Virus record (IMG/VR): IMGVR_UViG_3300005663_000004
Location: 19,546-83,545 of that record
DNA length: 64,000 nt
Origin: a virus
Strand: one strand, 5' to 3'
The notes beneath the pieces were generated by a model. That model worked only from the letters and a program-made list of their open reading frames with translations, had not been told where the DNA came from and did not search any database. Both the position numbers and the translations under genes were made by a program. Shown here one piece after another: positions 34,440-41,628 of this stretch (its first letter is position 1; each line of letters starts with the position of its first letter).

Positions 34440-35207
34440 TCATTCTACCAGAGAGACATCCCAAACCTCAGTGCGACCACCTGAGACCAAGGCCTCTTTG
34501 ACATGATCATCGCAGTAGTAATTGTCCGTACTGTAGTATCTCTCCCCACCCAGATCCCAAGCATACCACTCTGCCTCGTTGGGACACTGGTTCTCGCCTT
34601 TTTCATCGCAAACGCAGCATTGTTCTGCCATATGTAGTCCTCCCAGCGATCTTATTCTTGTTCCCCGCGTCCCTTTGAGCAATTCTCTCCGAGCGTAATC
34701 CAACCTACCTACCGATGCTTCCACCCAACGACGCGTTGTCGGATGCAGCCGCATCTTGCCCTTGTTTGCTTCGTACCATTGAGCAACTGTGGACTTGGAC
34801 CCCTGTGCTCTGCTTGCCCCCCGCCAATCGCAAATCATCTCGCAAAAGTATCTGTGGGGAATCTTGAGAACGACCTCACCGCCACTGTCGTCAGCCTGCA
34901 CCCAGAACTGCCAGTGATGGGCATTTCTCCGCTGATGGTAATGCCAAGCCAAGTCGAATGCTGGGTCTCCAGTATCCGTAGGCTTGTAATACCCTGTTTC
35001 ATCCCTCACAGGGGTATGGGTTCCGTCCTTGTGATGCGAGTCAGGTCCATAGAAGTGGTTGGCATATGCCGACCACTCGCTGGGTCGAAACTTGCTCAGA
35101 TCGTGGATGACGCCCAGCCAGGGTCCCTTTCCCAACTTACGCAGCTCGAGAAACACGAACCACTTGTGCCGTAGCACATAGGATAGGTACCGCAGATGCT
35201 TTCTCAT
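34440..35207 (-). CDS. DUF5662-like protein with C-terminal zinc module
   Basis: 255 aa. KWFVFLELRKLGKGPWLG, HDLSKFRPSEW and FDLAWHYHQRRNAHHWQFW are the signature His/Asp motifs of the phage DUF5662 family, suggestive of a metal-dependent hydrolase. An additional C-terminal CCVCDEKGENQCPNEAEWY...CDDH cluster probably binds zinc. Function unknown. Confidence 0.78.
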   Translation of the reverse strand: MRKHLRYLSYVLRHKWFVFLELRKLGKGPWLGVIHDLSKFRPSEWSAYANHFYGPDSHHKDGTHTPVRDETGYYKPTDTGDPAFDLAWHYHQRRNAHHWQFWVQADDSGGEVVLKIPHRYFCEMICDWRGASRAQGSKSTVAQWYEANKGKMRLHPTTRRWVEASVGRLDYARRELLKGTRGTRIRSLGGLHMAEQCCVCDEKGENQCPNEAEWYAWDLGGERYYSTDNYYCDDHVKEALVSGGRTEVWDVSLVE

Positions 35208-35211
35208 TCAC

Positions 35212-35346
35212 TCACCTTCCTTTATTTCGTCTTTTCCACCAATTTGACCCGCCCAGAGCCGCCGCAGATATAACAGTCAGAACTCCAATCACGAGCAACC
35301 AGAATACCCAGTCTGGCAGCGCATCTATGATATCAAAGAGGTTCAT
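35212..35346 (-). CDS. Single-pass membrane microprotein
   Basis: 44 aa from ATG 35346 (ATGA overlap with the upstream gene). One transmembrane helix (WVFWLLVIGVLTVISAAAL) and a basic tail WWKRRNKGR. Function unknown. Confidence 0.65.
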   Translation of the reverse strand: MNLFDIIDALPDWVFWLLVIGVLTVISAAALGGSNWWKRRNKGR

Positions 35347-35738
35347 TCTCTCCTCCACCACCAGTACACCGTCGTCTTTTCGGGGCAGTACCCAAGTCCA
35401 ACCTCAAACAGGCGAAGACACTTGGCACCAAAAAAATGATCGTATACAAAGCCATCTGCGATGCGCAGAATAGTCATGTCGACGGAGACATCTTTAACGA
35501 CAACAAGGATGTTCGAGTCCTCTGGGACCTCCGATGGTTCGGGAACTATAGCGGCAGCAACCAGCCTGACGCCAGGGCAAACTGCAACAAGCTTCACACC
35601 CTCTGCTGGAATCTCTACGTGGCGAACCATGAGATGGAGAATCTCACGTGCAAGCCGCTCTGGCAGGTATCTGTGTGCTTGGTCGCTATTCCTGTGTGAG
35701 TCTAGAACAGTCTGTCCAATCATGACTTTGCTCGCCAC
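35343..35738 (-). CDS. Small protein, unknown
   Basis: 131 aa, overlaps the TOPRIM gene's end by 19 nt. Central beta-rich region (VKLVAVCPGVRLVAAAIVPE, ILVVVKDVSVDMTIL). C-terminal CPEKTTVYWWWRRE. No family recognised. Confidence 0.62.
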   Translation of the reverse strand: MASKVMIGQTVLDSHRNSDQAHRYLPERLAREILHLMVRHVEIPAEGVKLVAVCPGVRLVAAAIVPEPSEVPEDSNILVVVKDVSVDMTILRIADGFVYDHFFGAKCLRLFEVGLGYCPEKTTVYWWWRRE

Positions 35739-36775
35739 TCGAGGGTGATCCGAGACTTATCTTCCTTCTCTGCTTGCAGGACTTCATCTAGGGCAGTTAG
35801 GTCCATGATGTCTCTGATGGAGTCTTCTAGGCGCTTTAGCAGCACAGTGACCGGAAGGGCATCGAGCTCAACTGAGATGTCCCCATGTTCAGCGATGAAC
35901 GAAGCAGCACGCGAGTCTGTCTTCTTGGCAAAGTCTGGGGGTAAGTCGTATTCATCGATGTCGCTCCTTAAAAGGGCGCTGATCCTGATCTTTGGGTAGG
36001 TGCCAAAGAAGTTTATTCTCTTCTCAAGAGAACGGACCATGTCTCGTCCCGAAGGATCAAAGTCCCCAAAGTAAAGAACGGTCACAGGTCTCGGTCGATG
36101 CTTCAAAGGATTGGCAGAGAAGGCTTTCCTCGCGTCAGCAACTGCCAGGAACCCTCGCAGCTTCTCGTTCAAGACTTCTGTGCTATCCTCTGTCTTCGGG
36201 AGGACTTCCTCTGGATAGGGCTCCTCCTCATCGTCATCATTCCCTCTTTCCCAAGCCAAGTAGCGCATGGCTGCGTTCCGAATGGACGACCAGCCGTCAT
36301 ACCCTCGACCAACATTAAGGGTGACGCCATAGGGGCGCAGCACATCCTCGAACAGACCGGAAAGTGCATCTTTCTCGAGCCAGCACTCGACATAATGCTC
36401 CTGGGTCTCCCACACGTCGCGCCGATAGGAATTCACAGCGGTAGTGGCAAACTCAGCCAAGTCGTGCCACATTGACACTCTCCGTGGCCGGCGAAGGCGA
36501 TCCTCTATCCACTCCCAGGGGATTTCTCCCCACTTGCGTGCATCTCGAAGGGCGATGCTCACAGCTTGGTACTGACTACGCTTGTTCTCGATAATGTGCC
36601 TGGCAACTAGCTGGTAGTATACCTGGCGAACTGTCATGGGACGGTACTCGCCGAGAACTTCGAGGGCTACGTCAACGATCCTTTGGGTCTTGGCTCGTCG
36701 CCTTCTGCGTGGACGCACACCGTGCTTCCTAAAGACTCGGTCAACCACACGCATTACTGGATCTTGGTCTGCCAC
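35720..36775 (-). CDS. TOPRIM protein related to topoisomerase VI A/Spo11
   Basis: 351 aa. Winged-helix part with MTVRQVYYQLVARHI, in which the RQxYY motif is at the place of the topo VI-A/Spo11 catalytic tyrosine. The TOPRIM part has VTVLYFGDFDPSGRDM (DxD-type) and ISALLRSD. No ATPase (subunit B) gene is visible. It may cleave or nick DNA, or be a phage recombination or anti-host factor. Arg-rich N-terminus (RPRRRRRAK). Confidence 0.78.
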   Translation of the reverse strand: MADQDPVMRVVDRVFRKHGVRPRRRRRAKTQRIVDVALEVLGEYRPMTVRQVYYQLVARHIIENKRSQYQAVSIALRDARKWGEIPWEWIEDRLRRPRRVSMWHDLAEFATTAVNSYRRDVWETQEHYVECWLEKDALSGLFEDVLRPYGVTLNVGRGYDGWSSIRNAAMRYLAWERGNDDDEEEPYPEEVLPKTEDSTEVLNEKLRGFLAVADARKAFSANPLKHRPRPVTVLYFGDFDPSGRDMVRSLEKRINFFGTYPKIRISALLRSDIDEYDLPPDFAKKTDSRAASFIAEHGDISVELDALPVTVLLKRLEDSIRDIMDLTALDEVLQAEKEDKSRITLEWRAKS

Positions 36776-36811
36776 TTAGCCTCCTAAAGAATCTCGTCGT
36801 CCACGTGGCAT

Positions 36812-36991
36812 TCAGACCCTCCTTAAAACGATTAGGGCTATCATAGCGAGGGAGCCCATGAGGGAAGCAAGGGAGAGGAAGACCATGAAAATCTGATACT
36901 GATTGAGCACTCTTGGAGACCTGCGGAGCGTGTGGATTGTCATTGTGAGAGAAACAGCGGCTAAGGTGCAGCCAGCAAACAGCTCAAGCAT
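36812..36991 (-). CDS. Small two-pass membrane protein
   Basis: 59 aa from ATG 36991; the start overlaps the stop of the HNH remnant (ATGCTTGA). Two hydrophobic helices (LFAGCTLAAVSLTMTI and FMVFLSLASLMGSLAMIALIV). Unknown. Confidence 0.6.
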   Translation of the reverse strand: MLELFAGCTLAAVSLTMTIHTLRRSPRVLNQYQIFMVFLSLASLMGSLAMIALIVLRRV

Positions 36992-37082
36992 TCGGTCCCT
37001 CCGGCCAAATGTGCCTGTACAAAGCAGCAATTGCATCGTCTACCAAGGTCACATAGCCCTTGGTCAGTGAAATCTCTCTCAT
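36984..37082 (-). pseudogene. N-terminal remnant of AP2-HNH endonuclease
   Basis: 32-codon frame, ATG in an ATGA overlap with the gene above. It reads MREISLTKGYVTLVDD and then departs to AIAALYRHIWPEGPNA before a stop. The first 16 residues match the start of the five full AP2-HNH copies, while the HNH and AP2 parts are gone. The frame still links the genes above and below by start-stop overlaps, so it may survive as a coupling peptide. Confidence 0.75.
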
Positions 37083-37375
37083 AAGGACATCGCAATCTCC
37101 AAGAATTCCAGGTAGACCCCTCGTACCTTACATCTCTCACAGACGTGCTCATGGCCCTTGAGGGGAGTGCACTTACGTCTCCCACCAAGAGCACAGGGGA
37201 AGTGCTCAAGCTTCGTTCTTACGGCTCGGATTCCCTTGCCGCTCTTCAGCTTGTTGAGCTCTATGAAGATGCCGATCGTCGAGCAGGCGTCACAGTAGCC
37301 TAGATGGCGATGGTACTCCTGGTCGCAGAGCCCGAAAAGTCTACAGGGGAAGGTGCTACCATCTGTTCTAATCAT
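37079..37375 (-). CDS. Cysteine-rich zinc-binding-like protein
   Basis: 98 aa from ATG 37375 (a longer frame to 37405 exists). About ten Cys and several His in CRLFGLCDQ, CDACSTIG, FPCALGGRRKC and HEHVCERCKVRG, a multi-zinc pattern. Unknown. Confidence 0.65.
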   Translation of the reverse strand: MIRTDGSTFPCRLFGLCDQEYHRHLGYCDACSTIGIFIELNKLKSGKGIRAVRTKLEHFPCALGGRRKCTPLKGHEHVCERCKVRGVYLEFLEIAMSL

Positions 37376-37379
37376 CAGG

Positions 37380-37481
37380 CTAGCTTCTCCTGACCTGCCA
37401 GACAACGATAAGCAACCTGACTACGTTGAAGACGACCGTTGCAACCATTCCACCTATGAAAAGCTGAAGACCGTCGTTCAT
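37380..37481 (-). CDS. Single-pass membrane microprotein
   Basis: 33 aa, ATG directly after the upstream stop (TAGATG) with GGAGGG inside the end of that gene. Hydrophobic span FIGGMVATVVFNVVRLLIVVW and tail QVRRS. Confidence 0.6.
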   Translation of the reverse strand: MNDGLQLFIGGMVATVVFNVVRLLIVVWQVRRS

Positions 37482-37874
37482 CTACCCTCCACCGCCTGCA
37501 TACAAGTCCGCCATGTGTTCATACTTGCTCTTGAAATTCCCACAGTCTACACAGTGGATGCCATCGTGCTTCCACTCGCAGCGCACGTGATAGAGCCCTG
37601 TCGAGCAGCCCGCCCACCGGAGGAAGCGGTCTAGCAGGGATCCACTTGGCAACACAGGCTTTATCTGCCAGGTACTTGGCGGACCAGCGGTTGAGGGCTC
37701 CAGATAACAAGGGTCTGCCCCTTCCACTATGCTACCGTCCGGCTGATTCGTCACGTCGGTGACAGTGAATGTCGTATTCGTGCATACGGCGCGCAAACAG
37801 CACATGACATTGTCCTGGTTCAACCACATAGGTCCATCATCGTCTGGCCACTTGATCTTGAAAACGCGCTCCAT
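37482..37874 (-). CDS. Small Cys-containing protein, unknown
   Basis: 130 aa. Cys pairs MCCLRAVC, CSTGLYHVRC and CVDCGNF suggest metal binding. Poly-Gly end. First protein gene after the tRNA-Ile. No family recognised. Confidence 0.62.
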   Translation of the reverse strand: MERVFKIKWPDDDGPMWLNQDNVMCCLRAVCTNTTFTVTDVTNQPDGSIVEGADPCYLEPSTAGPPSTWQIKPVLPSGSLLDRFLRWAGCSTGLYHVRCEWKHDGIHCVDCGNFKSKYEHMADLYAGGGG

Positions 37875-37914
37875 GTTTCCTCCTTGGGAAGTTCAAGATT
37901 TCCTAAATAGCCCA

Positions 37915-37986
37915 TGAAGATGGCAGGGAAGTTGAACCCTGCATACCCAGTAATCAGCTGAGCGTCCTTCCTTAGACGACATCTTC
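37915..37986 (-). tRNA. tRNA-Ile (GAU)-like, atypical T arm
   Basis: 72 nt. Perfect acceptor GAAGAUG/CAUCUUC, D stem GUCU/GGAC with a short loop, anticodon stem CUCAG/CUGGG with loop CUGAUUA, anticodon GAU (37955-37953). The T arm has a 6-bp stem GCAGGG/CCCUGC and an 8-nt loop UUCAACUU instead of 5+7, and the variable loop is 3 nt. May be divergent or non-functional. Confidence 0.62.
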
Positions 37987-38075
37987 ACCGAAATCAGGAG
38001 GCAGTCAGCTTGCCCGATCTCAGGTTGAAAGAATCTGTCTGTGGCCCCCATGGAGACCCTAGTAGAAACTCCCAG

Positions 38076-38147
38076 TGAGGCGACGGCGAATTGAACGCCG
38101 ATTGGGAGGTTGAAAACCTCCTATCCTAGCCATTAGATGACCGCCCC
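38076..38147 (-). tRNA. tRNA-Glu (UUC), copy 2
   Basis: 72 nt. Acceptor GGGGCGG/UCGCCUC, D stem AUCU/GGAU, anticodon stem GGAGG/CCUCC with loop UUUUCAA, anticodon UUC, T arm CGGCG-UUCAAUU-CGCCG. Its first 15 nt overlap the 3' end of the HNH gene (38133-38147), whose last codons are read from the tRNA acceptor and D-arm sequence. Confidence 0.9.
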
Positions 38148-38579
38148 GTTCTGCCTGCAAAGATCAAGACGCTTCCTAGTTACTGCCTCGTGAGCCAGAC
38201 GTTCTTGTGGCCAGTACCCCAATTCGTAAATCTCTTTACGGTACTGTATTCTGGCTCTCCATGGATTCTTCCTGTGAGGATTGTACGTAACGCCCGGACC
38301 TGACCACTTAGGAGCCCACGGCCACTGCACTCGCCACTCAGCCAGCTCATGACACAATCTGCAGAGAACTTCGCACTTTGCTATCTCTGCCTCTCTCCTC
38401 TTCCTACTCCAAGACCATATGTTGTGGTCAGTCTTTGTAAGGGGATCGAGGTGGTGTAAAGACAAGTCGCCTGCGCTTCCACAATAATAGCACGTCTTAT
38501 CGGCAAAAAACGCCATACGACGCTTTCTTCGCCAATCTCGGGCATACTTACGCCTCTTTGCTTGCTCTGCGTAGGGCAT
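38133..38579 (-). CDS. HNH endonuclease (different family), 3' end inside a tRNA gene
   Basis: 148 aa. Basic N-terminus, zinc-knuckle HNH: CYYCGSAGDLSLHHLDP...CEVLCRLCHELAEW (four Cys, HH). The C-terminal part GPGVTYNPHRKNPWRARIQY resembles an AP2-like DNA-binding segment. The TAA stop lies at nt 13-15 of tRNA-Glu copy 2. First gene after the consensus promoter. Proximity to the tRNA suggests the tRNA or its flank is its target or landing site. Confidence 0.88.
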   Translation of the reverse strand: MPYAEQAKRRKYARDWRRKRRMAFFADKTCYYCGSAGDLSLHHLDPLTKTDHNIWSWSRKRREAEIAKCEVLCRLCHELAEWRVQWPWAPKWSGPGVTYNPHRKNPWRARIQYRKEIYELGYWPQERLAHEAVTRKRLDLCRQNGAVI

Positions 38580-38624
38580 TTGTGTTGTTGTTGTCCTTAC
38601 CCAAGAACGTCACTCTCTAGGAGA

Positions 38625-38653
38625 ATTATATCATATCGCCTTTTGGATGTCAA
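38625..38653 (-). promoter_or_regulatory. Full-consensus sigma70 promoter
   Basis: On the minus strand TTGACA, exactly 17 nt, TATAAT: a perfect consensus, about 46 nt upstream of the HNH/tRNA operon start codon. It probably drives the 38.6-27.7 kb minus-strand unit with host RNA polymerase. Confidence 0.85.
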
Positions 38654-38724
38654 GAAAGTGACAGGAGGAAATTGTGTGTTGGCTTTTGGCAGAATGAGTT
38701 GTTAGAGAGGTTGCCAAAAACAGC

Positions 38725-38994
38725 TCACAGCTTCTCCACCACGTCAGCTAAGGCGTTGAAACGTCGCTCGGCTTCTACGTTCCCCCGCTCAGCATAAAGC
38801 CGGCCCGCGTCGCGGTATACATATGCTGCTACCTCTGGCGGTAAGTCCCCCAGCACCGCCTTGCGTAGGGCAATGTCTTCAAGGAACAGCTTGCCCAATT
38901 CGCACTCATCTTCATCATCGAATGTGCATTTCTCTTCGCACCGCCCAAAGATCTCATACTTACATGGGTAGTCAGAGAGTTTGTCACCAATCAT
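38725..38994 (-). CDS. Small acidic protein, unknown
   Basis: 89 aa from ATG 38994, set by a strong AAGGAGG 5 nt upstream; the open frame continues to 39183 but lacks a site. Cys cluster CKYEIFGRCEEKC and an acidic DDEDECE segment; helical C-terminus. Monocistronic, before the divergent region. Confidence 0.72.
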   Translation of the reverse strand: MIGDKLSDYPCKYEIFGRCEEKCTFDDEDECELGKLFLEDIALRKAVLGDLPPEVAAYVYRDAGRLYAERGNVEAERRFNALADVVEKL

Positions 38995-39302
38995 GATGTC
39001 CTCCTTTTCATGGAGCTTACCACGACTATCGCTTTTAGGCAAATGACATGTTAGAAAAACGAGGATGTAAACCTGTCGTATGTGACGTTCCATCCCGAGG
39101 ACACTTATTATGTCAATAAATATACATACGATGCGCATCGAAGCACTATCGCAACCCACCCCATACCCCCCAGCGCAGCACATACCATGCTAGAACGTGT
39201 GTAACCACTATGCTAACCATACTCAAACCGTCATAAACCAACGCATACCACCACAAACTGGAAGTACTCAAACCAGCTCAAACCACTAAAATCATGCATA
39301 AT

Positions 39303-39330
39303 TTGACAGCAAAACGAACGCCGCTATAAT
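39303..39330 (+). promoter_or_regulatory. Full-consensus sigma70 promoter (16-nt spacer)
   Basis: TTGACA (39303-39308), 16 nt, TATAAT (39325-39330). Points into the compositionally distinct block. The expected mRNA leader is about 200 nt and includes the hexamer repeat array. Confidence 0.8.
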
Positions 39331-39349
39331 GCCCGCAGTTGCACGAGAA

Positions 39350-39404
39350 ATATCACACACGCACACGCACACGCACACGCACACGCACACGCACACGCAC
39401 ACGC
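39350..39404. repeat. (CACACG)n hexamer microsatellite
   Basis: About eight tandem copies of CACACG, then CGCGGCGCGCG. It lies in the leader downstream of the consensus promoter. Copy number could vary by slippage and alter expression. Shorter CA runs occur at 39843-39862 and 40370. Confidence 0.9.
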
Positions 39405-39538
39405 GGCGCGCGCACGCTGCGCACGTTGACGCAAGTTATATGTAGCGTTGACGCAAGACGAACGGCGCAGTCTTGACAGCATGCTATACTGGCCTTGACC
39501 GTACCCGACGAACGCACACACGCACACGGGAGAAGCAC

Positions 39539-39835
39539 ATGAACGCCGCACGCAACGCAAGGTTACCCGCGATTGTACTCAAACCGTACACTAGGCAAGA
39601 CAATGGCAACGACAGACTGCGCAAGCGCACGCGGCTACCTACCGACGCCAATGCTGAAAGCTACGGCGTCAGAATGGAAAACGCCGTCACACTTGCAAAG
39701 TCGGACGCATTGCGCGCCGACGCGTACAATGAGTCGTGCACGAACGACGTACCACTAGGACACGTGCAAGACGCCGACGCGTACACCGACGCCGACGCGT
39801 TGCATATGGCCGCTACTTGGCAAGTGTTCGCGTAG
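39539..39835 (+). CDS. Unknown protein of the distinct block
   Basis: 98 aa from ATG 39539 with CGGGAGAA upstream. Arg/Ala/Asp rich, with DADAYTDADAL at the end. No homologue recognised. Same ribosome-site word and A/C-rich coding strand as its neighbours. Confidence 0.6.
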   Translation: MNAARNARLPAIVLKPYTRQDNGNDRLRKRTRLPTDANAESYGVRMENAVTLAKSDALRADAYNESCTNDVPLGHVQDADAYTDADALHMAATWQVFA

Positions 39836-39877
39836 ACTCCAAACACACACACACACACACACGGGAGAAATGCTCGA

Positions 39878-41137
39878 ATGACACACGACGAACGAACCCC
39901 AGTAGACACACATAGGCAAGCGATACTCGACATCTTGAACGCGCGCGCCGACGTGAGGCACGCTGTCGGACTCGTCAACGTTGCATGTGAAAACGCTATC
40001 CGAACACTAACGCGGACCGCATCACTGGACGCCGAACACTTTGACTTGAACCCATCACATGCAAGCGCTCCGGTAGTTGCACACGACGCGCCAACGGTGC
40101 AAGACACGGCTACGCTCCCAAAAGTAGCCGCACGTGAGGAACACACGAACGCCGCAAAGGTAGCGATTGACAAGGAACTGTCAACACTGGCCAACACATG
40201 GGACCTTGACGACTTGCAACCGTGTGGAACGGTTAGAATCCTTGACTGTGCATGCTTTGACTGTAGAAGCGCTCCCGTGTGCAAGCATGTGAACGATGCT
40301 ACAGTGGCCGCGTACGATAGTAAGCATTCTAGGCAAGCGCCGACAGGGTATAAGGCACCTACAGTCACACACACACAGTCAACGCCAGCACCGACAGGAA
40401 CGCCGACGCACGCAGCCACCTTTGCCAACGTCCAGCGAACCGCACCAAACGCAACGATTGCCACAATGCCAGTACCCGCCGCGCGTCCATATGCTGGCGT
40501 CGACGCAATGGCACAAGTGTACGATGCAACGATGGCGTCACTGTGTAGAACTGGCGTGAACGTTGCACGTGCACACGCCGAACGGAACACGAGGATAGAC
40601 ACAAGCACCACAGGGATTGTAAGGATATCGGTCAATCTTGCCAACGTGCAAACCGTCCCAGCGTATATCGGCCAATCTGACAAGACGTGGGGTTTGTACG
40701 TTGCCACGACAATAGTAGCAAACCCCCGACAGAACGCACGCCGCCGCCGAATCACCTATGCCCAGATGGAAGGGATGGACTCGCTCGATTTTGCGTTCTA
40801 CCTGGCCATACCGGAGCGCAAAGCAAACGCCAACACCACGTTCGCTATGCCTAACGCGCCACACTTAGCAATGAACGCCGACGCCGCAACGCTGGGCCAA
40901 CAAGTCGACGCCGGCGACAATTGGAGTCTGGCAGTGGTCAACGATTGCTTGATTGTGTCCTTTGCGCTCCCGACGTATGCTAACATTGTAGCAGTCAAAC
41001 GAACGCCGACATGGGGTTCGTCAATTGCCACGACAAGACACGCGGGTTCGCGCCGTATCATCAAAACCGTCAAGCTTGGCGCGTCCCTTGTGCTTCTACT
41101 CGATGTAGTCCAGCGTGTGACGGCGCGTCGCCAGTGA
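39878..41137 (+). CDS. Large unknown protein of the distinct block
   Basis: 419 aa, ATG 14 nt after CGGGAGAA, which follows a CA run. Ala/Thr/Asn-rich; an Ala-rich first third, CACFDCRSAPVCKHV near 125, a Pro/Thr-rich linker (APTGTPTHAATFANVQRTA) and a beta-rich C-terminal domain (TGIVRISVNLANVQTVPAYI). An antisense frame at 39661-40755 is regarded as a shadow. Codon use (ACG, GCC, AAC) differs from the rest of the phage. Function unknown. Confidence 0.65.
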   Translation: MTHDERTPVDTHRQAILDILNARADVRHAVGLVNVACENAIRTLTRTASLDAEHFDLNPSHASAPVVAHDAPTVQDTATLPKVAAREEHTNAAKVAIDKELSTLANTWDLDDLQPCGTVRILDCACFDCRSAPVCKHVNDATVAAYDSKHSRQAPTGYKAPTVTHTQSTPAPTGTPTHAATFANVQRTAPNATIATMPVPAARPYAGVDAMAQVYDATMASLCRTGVNVARAHAERNTRIDTSTTGIVRISVNLANVQTVPAYIGQSDKTWGLYVATTIVANPRQNARRRRITYAQMEGMDSLDFAFYLAIPERKANANTTFAMPNAPHLAMNADAATLGQQVDAGDNWSLAVVNDCLIVSFALPTYANIVAVKRTPTWGSSIATTRHAGSRRIIKTVKLGASLVLLLDVVQRVTARRQ

Positions 41138-41250
41138 CACATCTTCTCAAGGTCTACGCTGTCAGTATGCTTCTCGCAATCGTCGCCGCGTCGGTAGTGG
41201 GCTCAGCACTCGGGAGCGCCATTCGAGAAACATTCGCCTTCATGCTCTGA
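41134..41250 (+). CDS. Small membrane peptide
   Basis: 38 aa from GTG overlapping the preceding stop (GTGA). Hydrophobic span MLLAIVAASVVGSALGSAI. It would be translationally coupled to the 419-aa gene. An internal ATG at 41167 is an alternative start. Confidence 0.5.
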   Translation: MTHLLKVYAVSMLLAIVAASVVGSALGSAIRETFAFML

Positions 41251-41267
41251 GCCCGCTTGACTCACAG

Positions 41268-41292
41268 AGCGCCTACCGTTGGGGTAGGCGCT
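41268..41292 (+). terminator. Strong hairpin, probable terminator
   Basis: AGCGCCTACC, a 5-nt loop and GGTAGGCGCT give a 10-bp perfect stem followed by TTCT, after the small membrane peptide. The T tract is short but the position fits. Confidence 0.65.
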
Positions 41293-41315
41293 TTCTCACG
41301 TACGGGAGAAAAGTC

Positions 41316-41453
41316 GTGAAATTGCCAAAGACCGCAGGGAATGCACGTATGTATATGCGAAGTGCCTATACGACATGGATACGCGCAGTGGGTATGCGAA
41401 GGGCACAGGCCCGAGTATACTCAGGGGCGAGGAGGGCAGCCGTAGTAAAATAG
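41316..41453 (+). CDS. Small very basic protein
   Basis: 45 aa from GTG 41316, 6 nt after CGGGAGAA. Eleven Arg/Lys (RMYMRSAYTTWIRAVGMRR, ARRAAVVK). Possibly nucleic-acid binding. Shares its ribosome site with the two genes at 39539 and 39878. Confidence 0.55.
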   Translation: MKLPKTAGNARMYMRSAYTTWIRAVGMRRAQARVYSGARRAAVVK

Positions 41454-41628
41454 TATAGGCAGGCGTCCCTCGTTTTGGACTTTAAGAAAGAGTAAGAGAA
41501 TGTAAGAAACTAAGATTGTTTCACGTGAAACAATGACAATTCCAGCAAGGGGGGTATGTAAAAAAGACTAACTCGGCAAGAGAGGAGGGAGACCGTCACT
41601 CCTCCTATTTCACACAAGGAGTCACAGG
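41454..41628. other. Intergenic region with parS
   Basis: 175 nt, no gene. Contains the parS palindrome (41517-41532) and an AGGAGG/CCTCCT weak hairpin near 41583-41606 followed by ATTT. Confidence 0.6.
41517..41532. promoter_or_regulatory. parS: parS site (ParB-binding palindrome)
   Basis: TGTTTCACGTGAAACA, a perfect 16-bp palindrome identical to the conserved bacterial chromosomal parS pattern (TGTTNCACGTGAAACA); one more pair on each side gives an 18-20 bp palindrome. Only one copy was noticed and no ParA or ParB gene is in the window. Confidence 0.85.

Larger units (their letters stand above)
38995..39538. other. Divergent intergenic region
   Basis: 544 nt between the minus gene at 38725-38994 and the plus gene at 39539. 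Holds an AT-rich stretch, the consensus plus-strand promoter (39303), the CACACG repeat array (39350-39404) and two GTTGACGCAAG words (about 39424 and 39448). No coding frame is convincing. Confidence 0.7.

Noticed and set aside
36961-37209. 82-aa minus-strand frame
   Set aside because: Overlaps the Cys-rich gene, the HNH remnant and the membrane gene, which are linked by start-stop overlaps; it is a shadow.
38676-38716. TTTTGGCA...TGCCAAAA inverted repeat as a terminator
   Set aside because: 20-nt loop and no U tract on either strand; not called.
38725-39183. 152-aa version of the 89-aa gene
   Set aside because: The strong AAGGAGG before ATG 38994 and the lack of a site upstream favour the short form.
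39661-40755. 364-aa minus-strand open frame with hydrophobic stretches
   Set aside because: Antisense to the 419-aa gene, which has a ribosome site and fits its plus-strand neighbours; the frame is open because the A/C-rich coding strand avoids antisense stops.
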